Shown: positions 1-10,820, counted from the stretch's first letter. The stretch: 64,000 bases of DNA from Erythroxylum novogranatense (GCA_029891385.1 CM057225.1:79819887-79883886), one strand, 5' to 3'. A program made the numbers and translations. Notes: generated by a model from the letters alone, not told the origin.

Positions 1-581
1 CAAGTGATATTTTTCCATGCTTCAAGGATAAGAGTCGTAGATGAGGGAAAGAACAAGACAAAGATAATAAAGGTGGGGAGGACACTTGGCTCTTCATAGG
101 AGAAAAAGACAAAAACCCAATTAAGACCCTTTAATGAATCCTAAGCCAAACTTATCTTTAATCCTTCTAATGCTAACGGCTCTATAACAATTCCAACAAA
201 ATTATATAACCCATAAGTCCATGCCATAAGGCAGTACCTTTCCAATACAGGAAAACCCACTTAGTCAGCCCGATGGAAATTTTCCGTTCCGAGCATGTGC
301 CCCGAAAAATTCCAGAAAAATTTCTGAAGTTCCCCAAAAATATGAAACACACAAGAATCCACTCCAATTTATTTTTCAATCACGAAGCACACATTTTTCA
401 CAATAAACACAGATGCCGGGAGAATGTCATGAATGCATGTACAATTATGTGCATTTACAAAAATCTCAATTTACGCAGATATGGAGGCCATATTAGGCAT
501 GACCATGCCGAGCTATGTTACACACTCATAACCCATTCCAAATTACCACTTTACCCTTCCCATCGGTGATGGGATGTTACA
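1..581 (-). mobile_element. Start-side end of a minus-strand LTR (TGTAACATCC family), cut by the window edge
   Basis: The right end reads GGGATGTTACA, which on the minus strand is the LTR start TGTAACATCCC. The same terminus closes the better-preserved minus-strand LTRs at 45793 and 48564, and begins the plus-strand copy at 27881. The stretch just before it (TTACCACTTTACCCTTCCC) resembles the matching position in those copies. No internal coding sequence is visible. Open frames here are short and unlike any known protein. The other end and its TSD lie outside the window, so solo or complete status is unknown. Confidence 0.6.
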
Positions 582-1371
582 AAGGTTTTGGTTATTCTAG
601 CATAGATGTCCTATGGGTAGGTTAGGTTTAAAGTTTATTTTATCTTCGCTTGACTTTCTTGAATGCTACGACTTTCCTTTGGAATGTATTTATTGAATGA
701 AGTATGGTTTAATTGAAGGGAATTAAGAAAACCCCACTCAAGACAAGGAGGAAGGGCAATCTTGAATTCGGATTCCGACGTTTAGGTGGGTAACATTTTT
801 ATAGTTATTGTGTGATGGGAAAATGCTCTATGTGTGTAATCCTTGTTTAAATGGCGTGCATGTTGCATTGTGTGTATATATTGAAAGCGTATGATGAAAT
901 GGATATGTCTCCTTTGATATGAATGAAAAATATGGAGCTATGATGATTCGACAAAATGAAAGAAACATAAAAATGCCATTTTTGCATTTGAATAATTGAG
1001 CATAGATTGTTTGTGATTGGGCAAGAGAGAACCTGTTTCGTTAGTCTCGTGCACGATGACCTATAGCCGACTCCCGGCTGCCGCTTGAGGCCACGAGATC
1101 CTGAGAAATCGGACTCGTCATGTTTACGGTAAACTTCGGTTATCCGTCGTGTTTATGGAACTCTCGAGCCAATTGTGTGTATTTCATCATTTTTCGTGTT
1201 TATGATGCATAATACGTGTTTTAATTAATAGAAGATTTCTTGTTATGCTTTATGTGATGATCTTGGCTAATTGTGATTTATGTGATAAAGTTGGGTATCT
1301 ATACATAATATGTTAGTTGCTAACGAATTGGATTTCTTGATTATGTGTTGTATGGCTCATTACTTGATGGC

Positions 1372-1411
1372 TATAAAGGTGTTAGCCACTAAGCCGTGTT
1401 TTGCTCACCCC
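1372..1411 (+). promoter_or_regulatory. Putative LTR core promoter: TATA box and CTCACCCC element
   Basis: TATAAAG at about 1372 is followed some 30 bp later by GCTCACCCC at 1403-1411. The same spacing and order recur in the LTRs at 15033, 20055, 25049, 36709 and 62774, which supports a conserved start-site region. Promoter function is inferred. Confidence 0.4.
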
Positions 1412-2394
1412 ATTCTCCCTCCTCAAGTGCAAATCAAGTTGAGCGCTGAACCTTGCAAGGCATCGGGCATAACTCCAAGACTTTAGACACTTTTGTATTA
1501 AGTTAGTAACTAGCTTTTGGAATAGCTTTATAAGCATATCAAACATTGAGCATCTCATACCTTTTGTATTTTGTACTTAATTCTTAATGGATATGATGAA
1601 TATGCTGATATGTAACTAAAGCTATTCTTGAACTCTTACAATTGGAAAAGAGAATGAGAGCTCTAGTACTCTCTTCTTCATGTGTATGTATTGAATTGCG
1701 ATCTGTGTATGACCTTGAAAAAGGAATGTGTATGAGTCTTTTTAATTGTTGAGTTGCTGTTGGGTTTTGTATTGGGATAGCTCGCTGGGAATTTGCAATG
1801 GTTTATGAGTTGTTGAAGTTGGGCATAGGTGCTGTCAATTTCTGGGTTGATGTGCTCTTAGGATTAACTTTGGGTATGTTGTGCATTTAGTCATATTCTG
1901 GGCTGATATAGAGTGAATGGGATCATTTAACCTTCTTGAGAGATGTAGGCGAGCTGTAGAGCTTTCCTATGATGTATAATGAGCTATTGTTAGGGTGTGT
2001 AAATTGGAAGAGGTGAGTTGTTAAAGTGTAGTGCAGGTGCTACCAAAAATGACAGATTTTTATTAGCAGAAACTTTGAATCTATATGCGACCTGTGTAGA
2101 GTTGGAGTTTGTTCTTTTGGTCTTCATGAAAAGTTGTAGAGCGTTCTCTTACCTTTCTATAGCCACCAAGTTTGTAAAATTTGGAGTTCTGGGTCAAAAG
2201 TTATGGCATTTGCAAGTTCGGGTACTGTTTATGAGGAGCTAGTCAATCGGTCTTGGAGCAAACTTTTGATCCCTTTAGAAGCCGAGCTTGCTCTTAAGTC
2301 CTTCTTGAAAATGTTAGATCTGTCTTTTAGCTTTCCAACGCTACCAAGTTTGTCAAATTTGGAGCTCAGAGTCAAAAGATATGAAGGTTTGAAG

Positions 2395-2545
2395 TTTTGG
2401 AGGTCGGATCGCGTGGCCGATCGTCACAGACGGCGCCCTTCGAGGCGGATGAGCTCCAGCCAGAGGTCGCTTCGCCTGCTCGAGGCGAAGGCGTCTTGGC
2501 GATGCTTGCGCGACCTTTGGGGTCGACTTGCGGCCGACCGACCTC
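2395..2545. repeat. GC-rich cluster of short inverted repeats inside the LTR
   Basis: A sudden GC-rich patch in AT-rich surroundings, with self-complementary words such as CGCCT...CTCGAGGCG and GGTCG...CGGCCGACC. It lies just before the phrase CATAACTTTTTAGTCCGACC, the same place where other LTRs here carry clusters of CGTCGCGACG or AAGTCGACTT. The open frames crossing it on both strands are by-products of its composition. Confidence 0.45.
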
Positions 2546-3119
2546 TCTCCCTTCATTTGGTCATAACTTTTTAGTCCGACCTCCGATTAAGCTGATTTTT
2601 GAAGCGATAGACTCCTAAGAAAATTTTCTATCTCTTCATGCATTGTTGGTCGGTATTGTTGTTAAATTGAAAAAGGTGGATTGAAACAAAGTAGGATGAT
2701 CGGTTGATAATGTCTGACTATGCTTCAATAATTTGGTGATAACTTGAGCTATAGAGTTCCGTTTGAGGCGATTCTTGTTCCGAATTAAACTAGAGACATA
2801 GATATACAAGTTATATGAAGGTTCTGAGCTGCAATCTAGTCTCTAAGACTTTCAATTTCTGATATGAAGTCGGTAGAGTGTTCAGTCTTGGCTGTTTTTC
2901 TTTAAGACAGTATTTTGGCCATAACTTCTTCATTTCTAATCCGAATTGAGCATTTTCAGTGGCATTGGAATCGTTAGATCTTGGGGAACAAATTTCCTTA
3001 AGAAGCCTATCCAAAATTCCTATTGCAAGTCCCCCAAATTGTGGTCAGTATATTGTCGATTTTGGGTCTTCTATGCTTGAGTGCTTTCGAATGTTGGGCT
3101 TCGGTGACGGGGTCCAACA

Positions 3120-3400
3120 CATAGAATCTATTTCCGATTTCATCGCCTTGAACCATTTTTTTGCATCAACATCATTAATAGCCTGTGTATACGTAATGGG
3201 ATCTATTTCTTCTTGGTCCGAGATTGAAATTAAGCCTTCCCCTAAACCCAGATACCTATCTGGCTGTCTCACAAACCTCCCACTACGTCTAGGCACACCT
3301 TGATGTTCAGGTTGCACTTCTGATTCAACTCTTGAATCCATTTCGACATCTTGTAATTCGGTGTCAGAGTTTTTTTGTTTTTCCTCCCTTTTCTCTTAAA
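3120..3400 (-). pseudogene. Ty1/copia polyprotein fragment: region just before and at the start of reverse transcriptase
   Basis: The minus strand encodes a typical Copia linker and RT start: PRRSGRFVRQPDRYLGLGEG, then the acidic DPITYTQAI segment and KKWFKAMKSEIDSM. In intact Copia elements this is followed by the RT palm domain. Here it stops at 3119, where an LTR end begins, so the LTR appears to have landed in or replaced the rest. The reading continues upstream to about 3400 before similarity is lost. About 90 residues of a polyprotein of some 1,300 remain, so it is non-functional. The YVDD active site is not present. Confidence 0.75.
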
Positions 3401-3429
3401 CCTTCTTAATTGAATTTATCAATTTTTGT

Positions 3430-3667
3430 GTTTGGTTCAGTCTAATTCTCTCGAGGAGGTGACAGAGATAGCTGAGAAAGAGTTAGAGACATTACCGGAT
3501 GAGATGCTGGACCTTAATTCAGATGATGAAGAAGAGCGAGCTCACGGGGTGTCTCTTCAGTTGCTCCTTCGGACCCTGATCCTGTTTCAACTGCTTTGCC
3601 GACCTCCGAAACTACTCCTGCTAATCTAGTCGTTAATACTTCTTCCCCTATTGAGGGGCCGGAATGA
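3430..3667 (+). pseudogene. C-terminal remnant of an ORF antisense to the neighbouring gypsy element
   Basis: A plus-strand frame encodes an acidic, helix-prone segment (SLEEVTEIAEKELETLPDEM, then a run of D/E). After a likely frameshift near 3540 a second frame gives a Ser/Thr/Pro-rich tail ending at TGA, 3665-3667. It lies beyond the 3' end of the minus-strand Tat-type gypsy element and runs the opposite way. Tat-lineage elements often carry an extra ORF between integrase and 3' LTR, sometimes antisense, and that is the basis for the interpretation. I do not recognise a catalytic domain. The upstream part is missing, cut by the junction with the Copia fragment near 3400-3430. Confidence 0.35.
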
Positions 3668-3799
3668 CTTATGTAAGAGGACTTTTAAGGCTCATCTGGT
3701 TGGGCTTATGATCAGAACAAATATATAAGGAAATAAAACTCTTATTTTTGTCCTTTATTGTCTTCTTTATCATCGATCGGTAGTGAGGTTTAAGAGAAT

Positions 3800-4620
3800 C
3801 GTTCTCATGGCTGAACGATGCTAAGGTCGAGCGGTTCAAGATTGCTTTCTTGGGGTCACCTGGTTTCAAGATCCGATCTTGGTAACTTGGCCAAACAATG
3901 TTGAGGCCGAGTGATCCGAGATTGTTTCCGTGGCATTGCTTGGTTCCAAGATTCGGTCATGGTAACCTGGCTGAGCGTTGTTGAGGTCGAACGATCCAAG
4001 ATTGTTTTCTTGGCATCGCCTGGTTCCAAGATTCGGTCTTGGTAACCTGGCCGAGCGATGTTGAGGCCGAGCGATCCAAGATTATTTTCTTGACATCGCC
4101 TGATTCCAAGATTCGGTCTTGGTAACCTGACCGAACGATGTTGAGGTCGAGCGATCCAAGATTGTTTTTTTGGCATCGCCTGGTTCCAAGATTCAGTCTT
4201 GGTAACCTGGTCGAGCGATATTGAGGCCGAGCAATCCAAGATTGTTTTCTTGGTATTGCCTGGTTCCAAGATTCGATCTTGGTAATCTGGCCGAGCGATG
4301 TTGAGGTCGAGCGATCCAAGATTGTTTTCTTGGCGTCGCCTGGTTTCAAGATTCGGTTTTGGTAACCTGGCCGAGGGATGTTGAAGCCGAGCGATCCAAG
4401 ATTATTTTCTTAGCATCACCTGATTCCAAGATTCGGTCCTGGTAACCTGGCCGAGCGATCCAAGATTGTTTTCTTGGCATCGCCTGGTTCCAAGATTCGG
4501 TCTTGGTAACCTGGCCGAGTAATGTTGAGGCCGAGCGAACCAAAATTATTTTTTTGGCATCGCCTGTTTCTAAGATTTGGTCTTGGTAACCTGACTGAGC
4601 GATGTTGATAACATCCAGTC
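3800..4620. repeat. 80-bp minisatellite, about 10 units, in the 3' region of the Tat element
   Basis: The landmark phrase CCTGGTTCCAAGATTCGG (with variants) starts at 3859, 3939, 4019, 4099, 4179, 4259, 4339, 4419, 4483 and 4563. The spacing is exactly 80 bp except for one 64-bp unit (4419 to 4483) with a 16-bp deletion. Each unit holds two hairpin-capable segments: CCAAGATTGTTTTCTTGG, and GGTTCCAAGA paired with TCTTGGTAACC around a TTCGG loop. Because 80 is not a multiple of 3, long open frames run through the array in shifting frames, but they are not genes. The edges decay gradually. Confidence 0.9.
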
Positions 4621-4719
4621 GGTAGGATATTTTCTCTTTAGTGAGACTTTTTTGCCAAGAAGTTTGGAATCCTTTATTGATGATGATAAGGGTGTGGGCC
4701 GTTAAAAAACCTGATTGGC

Positions 4720-6003
4720 AAGGCCAGGAAAAAGGTACCCACTAATTACATACAAAAAAATAAACGAATTGAAATAAAACTTATCTACTGGTAAAACGCT
4801 TTCAGGTTTTGGGAATTCCAAGGCCTCGGTAGAATCTTGTCGTTTGTGTTGCGCAGAACATACATAAGAGCCGTGTCCGGCTTGCTTGACCACTTGATAG
4901 GGTCCTTCCCATGTCTGACCGATCTTTTTAGGATATTTCCCTGCCGCCTCGGCCTTTCTTAGAACGTAACCGTCGACCCTTATGTCGCTTGACCTTACCC
5001 TTATGTTGAAAAATTTTGTTGATTTTTGCCTGACGGCTTCAAAACGAGCGGCTGCTCTAACCTATCTTCACTGAGAAGTATAAGTTCTACCTTGCGAGCT
5101 TCATCATTTCGTTCCTCTTGGTAACTCAAAACTCTCTGATTGAGCAATGCCACTTCTACTGGAACCAAAGCCTCTGCCCCAAAGGTCATTCTAAACGGTT
5201 TTTCTCCTGTGGCTCCGTTTGGGGTCGTTCTGTATGCCCACAACACTTTGTCCAATTCATCGACTCAAGTCTTACATCCATCTAAGCGCTTTTTGAGTGC
5301 GCTCATTATCTTCTTATTGGAGTTTTCGGCAAGACCTGAGGGTGAGTCACTGAAGTTAATTGAAGCCTTATCTTCAGTCGGTGACAGAAATCTTTGAACT
5401 TATCATTATCGAACTGTCGACTGTTGTCTGTAACTAAGACCATAGGCATCCCAAAGCGGCTCAGTATGTTCTTGCATACGAAGTTTTCGATTTTCTTTTC
5501 AGTGATTGTGGCAACTGCTTCTGCTTCTATCCATTTGGTGAAGTATTCAACTGCTAATATCAAAAACTTCTTCTGCCCAGGACCGAGAGGGAAAGGACCT
5601 AGTATGTCCATTCCTCATTGAGCGAAGGGGATGGGATGACTCACAATTTTTAGCTGCTCATTCGGTTGATGGGAAAATTACTGTTCCTCTGGCAGGCCTC
5701 GTATCGGTTAACCTTTTTCTGACAATCTTTCTTCATTGTCAATCAATAATACCCTTGTCTGATCAAATTGTGAGCCAAAATTCTGCCTCTTAAGTGATTC
5801 CCGCACATTCCTTCATGAACCTCGGCCATTTCTCGTTCTGCCTCTTTTTCGTTCAAGCAGCGTAATAGCGGCCAATCATAAGAATGCTTGTACAGGATGT
5901 TATTAACAATCACATATTCAATAGCCTTTACCCTTACTTTCTTAGCTCCCAGGGCTTCTGGAGGTTGTGTTCCCTTAAGAAGGTACTGTTTGATCGGCTC
6001 CAT
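4720..6003 (-). pseudogene. Gypsy integrase (zinc finger, DDE core, C-terminal domain), broken
   Basis: Minus-strand frames give the H/C zinc-finger region (MAEVHEGMCGNHLRGRILAH, 5750-5870), the DDE core (ILAVEYFTKWIEAEAV and VTDNSRQFDN, 5410-5550), [20 protein letters not shown] (about 5165-5240), and a C-terminal end with GYVLRKAEAAGKYPKKIGQ and WEGPYQVVKQAGHGSYVC (about 4855-4970). In intact elements this inserts retroelement cDNA into chromosomes. Here it is split by stops and frame changes near 5000, 5305, 5620 and 5740. Residues around the second Asp are kept, but no continuous enzyme can be made. It lies downstream of the second RNase H, as expected for Tat. Confidence 0.85.
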
Positions 6004-6039
6004 CCAACTTGATCATTCGACATCCGTTTCGAGGACTTC

Positions 6040-6530
6040 ACTAGTTTTTTGAATACTAGGCTGGTTTATCCGCTCGACCAAAATGTTATTCCTTGCATTT
6101 TGATAAGAAGCCATCTTGGAAAGTGCGTCTGCCTAAGCATTCTACGTCTTATCTATCCTGATGACCAAGTATTCTTCAAAATTACTCAACTCTCACTTTA
6201 CTAATTCCAGATACTTGATCATATTGTCCCCTTTTGCCTCATACTGTCCGGTGACTTGACCGACCACTATTTAGCTATCGCTGTACACCTTTAAAGATTT
6301 CACCTCCATCTCTCTTGCCAACTAAAGACCGACTATTAAGGCTTCGTATTCTGCCTCATTATTGGATGCTATAAATTCTAATCGGAGGGCGTACTCCACC
6401 TTTTGCTCCTAGTGGGGGCTGATCAAGACTACTCCTGCTCCGCATCCCTTAACATTGGACGACTCATCAACAAATAAACTTCAAGCAAGGCGTTGCTCAT
6501 TCTGTGAGATAGGTTGACTCATTTCTGCAA
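6040..6530 (-). pseudogene. Second (archaeal-like) RNase H domain of the Tat element, broken
   Basis: Translating the minus strand gives LFVDESSNVKGCGAGVVL, ALRLEFIASNNEAEYEAL and LKVYSDS, then ADALSKMASYQ, with several stops in between. This is the pattern of the additional RNase H domain that Tat-lineage gypsy elements carry between RT-RNase H and integrase. The catalytic-type acids in VDES, NEAEYEAL and YSDS are visible. At least five in-frame stops (for example near 6270, 6300 and 6410) make it a pseudogene. Confidence 0.7.
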
Positions 6531-6546
6531 CAAAATCCACCAAGAC

Positions 6547-7660
6547 TTAGGTTTTGATCGTTGTTCGTAGTTTGTAATGTATGTCAAACTCTCCCAACTC
6601 TACTGCCCATTTAACTAACCGTCCAGAGGTTTTAGGCTTTTGAAGGCATTGCCTGAGAGGTTGATCGGTCCATACCTCAATTTTGTGATTCTGGAAGTAG
6701 GGCCTGAGTTTCCGTGCGGCAGTTATCAATGATAGGGCCAGCTTCTCAATAGATGCATACCGCGCTTCTGGCCCATTCAAGACCTTACTGACATAATAGA
6801 TCGAGAATTGTTCGTTTCCACCCGATCGAACGAGAACTGTGCTGATCGCCCCTTCTGTAACTGCCAGATAAATTATCAATGTCTCCCCCTCAACGGGGCT
6901 CTGCAAAATGGGCGGACTGGTCAGGTATTGCTTTAGGCGCTGAAATGCTCTCTCGTACTCATCCGTCCATTGTAAATGAGTCACGTTCGCCTTCCTTAAG
7001 ATTTTGAAAAATGGGAGGCACTTGTCCACTATCTTAGAGACGAATCTGCTCAGAGAAACTATCCGCCCTGTCAATATTTGAACATCTTTTAAACATCGTG
7101 GTGAGGGCATTTGAACGATAGCTTCAATCTTTTCTGGTTTTACTTCAATCCCTCGTTGAGTAATCATAAATCCTAGGAATTTTCCAGATGCCACACCAAA
7201 AATGCATTTTTCGGGGTTCAACCTCATTTGGAATTTGTTGAGGGTCAGGAAGACTTCTTTGAGGTCTTTCACATGCTCGACAACCGTCTTGTTTTTGACT
7301 ACCATATCATCCACATAAGCCTCCACTGTCCGACCGATTTGTTTCTTAAAAACTTCCATAATGAGTCGCTGATAAGTAACCCTTGCGTTTTTCAAACCGA
7401 ACAGCATTACCTGGTAACAGTACGTGCCTTGGTCGGTTATAAAAGCCGTCTTTTCTTCGTCTTCAAGACTCATTTGTATCTAGTGATAACCGGAGAAAGC
7501 ATCCAAGAAACTGAGGAGCTCATGCCCTGATGTAGTGTCTACCAGCTGATCGATTTTGGGTAGGGGAAGCTGTCCTTTGGGCATGTTTTGTTCAAGTCAG
7601 TGAAATCGATGCACATTCTTCATTTTTCGTTTTTCTTCTTCACCAGTACCACGTTCGCCA
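6547..7660 (-). pseudogene. Gypsy reverse transcriptase and RNase H, nearly open
   Basis: The open part (6547-7473) covers most of RT and the first RNase H: YQVMLFGLKNARVTYQRL, the active site YVDDMVV (YVDD at 7306-7317), FLGFMITQRGIEVKPEKI, then RNase H with IYLAVTEGAISTVLVR and KLRPYFQNHKIEVWTDQPL. Upstream, RT motifs MCIDFTDLNKTCPKDSFP fall in another frame (about 7540-7610) with stops between. RT copies element RNA into DNA and RNase H removes the RNA. The stops separating it from the gag-protease frame and from the integrase show it is dead, although the YVDD is intact. Confidence 0.9.
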
Positions 7661-7661
7661 A

Positions 7662-9032
7662 CTACTCAGGGTACTTGACTTCCCGAATGAACCCGACATC
7701 AAGCAATTTTCCTATCTCTTTCTCGATCACCCCCTGCCTTTCTTTGCTTTGCCACCGCTTCTTCTGTCTGACTGGCTTGTAGTCTTTCCGGATATCGAGA
7801 GAATGAGATGCTACCACTCGAGAAATTTCGGGCATGTCACTCGATACCCAGGCAAAGACCGATTTGTTCTCTATCAAGCAATCTGTGATCTCTTTGGCCA
7901 GCCCTTTTTCAAGTTCGGTACTTAGATTTGTGAATTTGGATCGGTCTTCTCCATCCAATATAATCTGTTGCATTTCTTCGGCAGGGTTCATCCTCTCAGT
8001 TTCTTCGTCGACTCTCACATCAAGGGAACTTGTCAAAACTACCGCCCCATCAAGGGTCCTCGCTTCTGCCATGTAGCATTCCCTAGCAATCCTTTGCTGA
8101 CCCTTAACAATACCGACGCCATGAGGTGTTGGGAACTTAATTGTTTGATAGTAGGTCGAAACAACTGCTTTGAGGGTGTTTTTGGTGGCTCTTCCAATTA
8201 TTGCATTATATGCTCCGCCAAATTTCACGACCAGGAATTCAACATTCCTCTTTATTTGACGTGGCCTTTGTCCGAATTTTACGTTTAAGAACACTCGAGC
8301 GAATAGGTAGGTTGATGCTCTTGTTACCCCTTTGATGGGTCCCTCTATTGGCAATAGTCGCTCCTCCGGTATCTCCATTTGCTTAAATGCATCATAATAC
8401 AGCAGGTCGATCGAGCTACCTGTGCCAATCATGACCCACTTTACCTCGCTACCATCCATATTCAAGGTGACCACTAACGCATCATCATGAGGACAGTTAA
8501 CATCTTCCAGGTCAGATTCGTCAAACGAGATCGCCCCATCGTTTTGCCTCTTTTTCTTTTCTAATAAGTCCTCAGCGACCTGCCTGGCATACCTCTTTCT
8601 TCCTCTGACAGTGGACCCTCCTGCTGCACTCCCACTAGAAATAATGTTTATGACTTTAACCGGTTGGTCATCTTGTTGATCGGCATTTCTGTCGCCTCTT
8701 GCCCTGGACTGTCTTCTTATGTCACGTCGGCCATCTGAATTCCTGTTACTCCCCGCTCCATCATTCGTATCTTTTTGCTTCCAAGGCTTCCGCCAATTAT
8801 CAGATCGATCGCTCCTACCCTCATTCTCCCATTCGGCATTTGTACCGTCCTTCAAAAATCTACCCAGCTTTCCCCTTTGAATAAAGGATTCAATTTCTCG
8901 CTTTAAGTCCCAACAGTCCTTCGTGTCATGACCTACATCTCTATGGAACCGACAATATAAATTGGGATCTCTTTTTTTTAGGGAAGTTTTCAACTTATTA
9001 GGTTCTCGGAAGGATTCCCCTTCTGCTTTCAT
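7662..9032 (-). pseudogene. Gypsy gag C-terminus, aspartic protease and start of RT (456 codons open)
   Basis: This is the longest open frame of the window. It starts in the gag nucleocapsid region with YCRFHRDVGHDTKDC (a CX2HX4HX4C knuckle typical of Tat gag). It continues through a charged Arg/Asp/Asn linker, the aspartic protease (WVMIGTGSSIDLLYYDAF) and the connection to RT (SLDIRKDYKPVRQKKR, GKLLDVGFIREVKYPE). The usual protease active-site motif is DTGSS. Here the sequence is GTGSS (about 8412-8426 on the plus strand), so the catalytic Asp is lost. Upstream gag is in other frames, and the RT core resumes after a stop near 7660. Confidence 0.88.
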
Positions 9033-9039
9033 GGTTGTC

Positions 9040-10230
9040 AGTACTTCCGCATACTGCCTATTGAGTGGAGTGAAGGATTCTCGTCATTGATCATTTTGAT
9101 CGGTCGGCCTCCTCCAGCTAGACTGATCCTTCTATCGCTTGTATGAACCATCTATTCTGGCATTTGGCGAACGGTCATCCGCTTTCCGTTTTGTGTTTTT
9201 CAACACTTCCTCGAGCTAAATATATTTATTCACCCGATTTCTTATCTCTTGAATAAACCTGGGCTGATCGAGGGCCAATGACTTTTTGAACTCTTCACCC
9301 CTCTTGTTGCTCATAAGGGCAGCCAACATGGACGAGCAGGTGAGGTCAGGGATTTCAACAGCTTCATTGTTAAACCGAGTGATGAACTCCCGTAAACTTT
9401 CATTCCTTCCTTGGGTCAACTGCATTACTTTCAAGGCAGTCTTCTGTGGCCGCTTACTTGTGGCGAACTGGTTGAGGAATAGAGACTTAAAATCCTCAAA
9501 ACAAGTGATGCAGCACGGAGGTAAACTGCTGAACCATCGCTGGGCTCCTTCTTGAAAGGCCGTGCAGAAAGCCTTACATTGAATGGCATCAGGGATACAA
9601 TGCAGGGTCATCATCGACTGAAAATACTGAAGGTAGTCGAGAGGATCGGTCTTTCCGGTATATTTTTCAGGCGTAGGTATCTTAGAACCGACCGCTGGAA
9701 GGCTATCCAAAATCTCCTGAATGAAAGGAGAGCTGTACTGTCTTGATGGCTGACCCGACTATCGTACCTATATGTCGAGCGGGGGTTCACTGCTGGTTTA
9801 TCTAAGATTGTAAGATTTGTCAAATCAGTAGATCGGTCGCTTCTTGTATTTGTCTTTGGGTAAGAGAGATTTGTTGTGGAGGAGGGTTTGTGTTTATGAG
9901 GTGTTGGATGTGAGGGTGTGAATTGTTTCCGGTGTTAGCCTCCAGAGCTACGCTTTGTTCTTCTTGATCTCGGTTTTGGGGTGGTGGTTGTTCATTCGAA
10001 TGTAAGGATTGTGTGTGGTTATTCCGGTTTAATGGGGGTAGCTCGTCTGTGCTAGGATTTTGGGTGATAGGTGGGGGATGGGTCTGGGGATCATGATGCA
10101 TCGATAGAAGGGCAGCGGCAGGTAATTGCAAACCCATTTGTTGTAGTGCGAGTGTCGCGATAGCGGCTACATCCGGGTTAGTTATTGCCGCCTGACTTAT
10201 CTGTGTGCTTCTGGATGTGGTGCCCTGACG
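9040..10230 (-). pseudogene. Gypsy gag (capsid) of the Tat element, frame-broken
   Basis: The best part (9216-9710) is a retrotransposon gag domain: IPTPEKYTGKTDPLDYLQYF, CKAFCTAFQEGAQRWFSSLP, FKSLFLNQFATSKRPQKTAL, LREFITRFNNEAVEI. This forms the capsid shell in intact elements. A Pro/Gln/Asn-rich N-terminal part lies at about 9820-10220 (AAITNPDVAAIATLALQQMG). Frames change near 9710-9820 and stops occur between 9040 and 9216. No good ATG is seen between the primer site and about 10137, so the true start is uncertain. Confidence 0.8.
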
Positions 10231-10235
10231 CCCGA

Positions 10236-10253
10236 CCCTATGGTGGGCGCTAA
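10236..10253 (-). promoter_or_regulatory. Primer-binding site of the Tat element
   Basis: The minus strand reads TTAGCGCCCACCATAGGG immediately after the inferred LTR end (...TGAACCA at 10255). Plant gypsy elements usually show TTGGCGCC... here. The G-to-A change fits decay. Which tRNA it matches was not determined. Confidence 0.5.
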
Positions 10254-10254
10254 C

Positions 10255-10651
10255 TGGTTCAGTCTGATTTTATTAAGGATGGACGTCGTTGCTTGGATCC
10301 ATGATCTCGATTAGCTTAAACTAAGAGATACCTGCAAAAACAGCAAAGGCACACCGAGGGTTGATCGTCAGATTGCCCTTCCGATGCTTAAGTCAGTTTT
10401 CTACCATAGGTTTTTTGGCTAATAACAAAGGTTATTAGGGTTAATAGAGTCGTACCTGCATCATGAGGAGATAATGATCTTATATAGTAAATACCTGACG
10501 TGTTTAATTCAACATCTCTATCATGTTTGACTCAACCTCATAGGAATGGGCCGATCAGCCCACATGTCATTCTAGGGTTGGACCTGGGCCTAGGATGACC
10601 GACCCGACCAGTGTTTATTAGGTATCTTCTTTTGCTTTGGCATCCATAACA
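10255..10651 (-). mobile_element. Probable 5' LTR of the Tat element, about 400 bp
   Basis: On the minus strand this starts TGTTATGGATGCC (10651) and ends ATCAGACTGAACCA (10255), giving TG...CA ends just before the primer site. It contains TACTATATAAGATC (about 10475-10490), a fair TATA box, and AATAAAATCAG near the end as a possible polyadenylation signal. No matching 3' LTR was found at the other end, so the outer boundary rests on terminal dinucleotides only. Confidence 0.45.
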
Positions 10652-10820
10652 TTACTGTGTATAGATTAGACTATTAGATAAAGTATATTGACTTAACTCA
10701 AGTAAGGATCGATTATTTTGAAAAGAACAAATATCTTTATAGAAAAATAAAATTATTTTGAGAAAAAAACAAAAATATCTTGGGACGGGCACGGGGACTT
10801 TGTTTAAATATCATTATTTA

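Larger units (their letters stand above)
582..3119 (+). mobile_element. LTR fragment of a Ty3/gypsy-type or LARD element, plus strand
   Basis: The right end is GGGGTCCAACA, the inverted partner of the start TGTTGGACCCCG used by the LARD LTR at 11647. Inside are the modules seen in other LTRs of this window: a GC-rich box with CCCGGCTGCC near 1075, a TATA box and GCTCACCCC at 1372-1411, a GC-rich palindrome cluster near 2395-2545, and the phrase CCGACCTCCGATT near 2578. It seems to have been cut at 581 by the neighbouring minus-strand LTR. At 3119 it abuts a Copia fragment. No coding capacity. Orientation is inferred from the order of promoter elements. Confidence 0.55.
3668..10651 (-). mobile_element. 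Degenerate Ty3/gypsy retrotransposon, Tat lineage, 5' LTR at the high-coordinate end
   Basis: Reading leftwards: 5' LTR (about 10651-10255), primer-binding region, gag, protease, RT-RNase H, a second RNase H-like domain, integrase, then a non-coding 3' region with an 80-bp tandem array. The extra RNase H between the RT-RNase H and the integrase is a known hallmark of the Tat lineage (Ogre, Retand, TatI-III). Tandem repeats in the 3' untranslated region are also known from this lineage. No 3' LTR is recognisable, and an antisense ORF remnant (3430-3667) and a Copia scrap follow. Multiple stops and frameshifts make it non-autonomous. Confidence 0.8.

Noticed and set aside
2203..2618. Overlapping frames in the 2.2-2.6 kb region
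   Set aside because: Three frames and both strands are open together over a GC-rich patch, with no recognisable domain. Best explained as LTR sequence.
3856..4543. Long minus-strand frames through the 80-bp array
   Set aside because: The array is open in shifting frames because the unit lacks stops on that strand and 80 is not a multiple of 3. The peptide is just the repeat translated, with no start context or domain.
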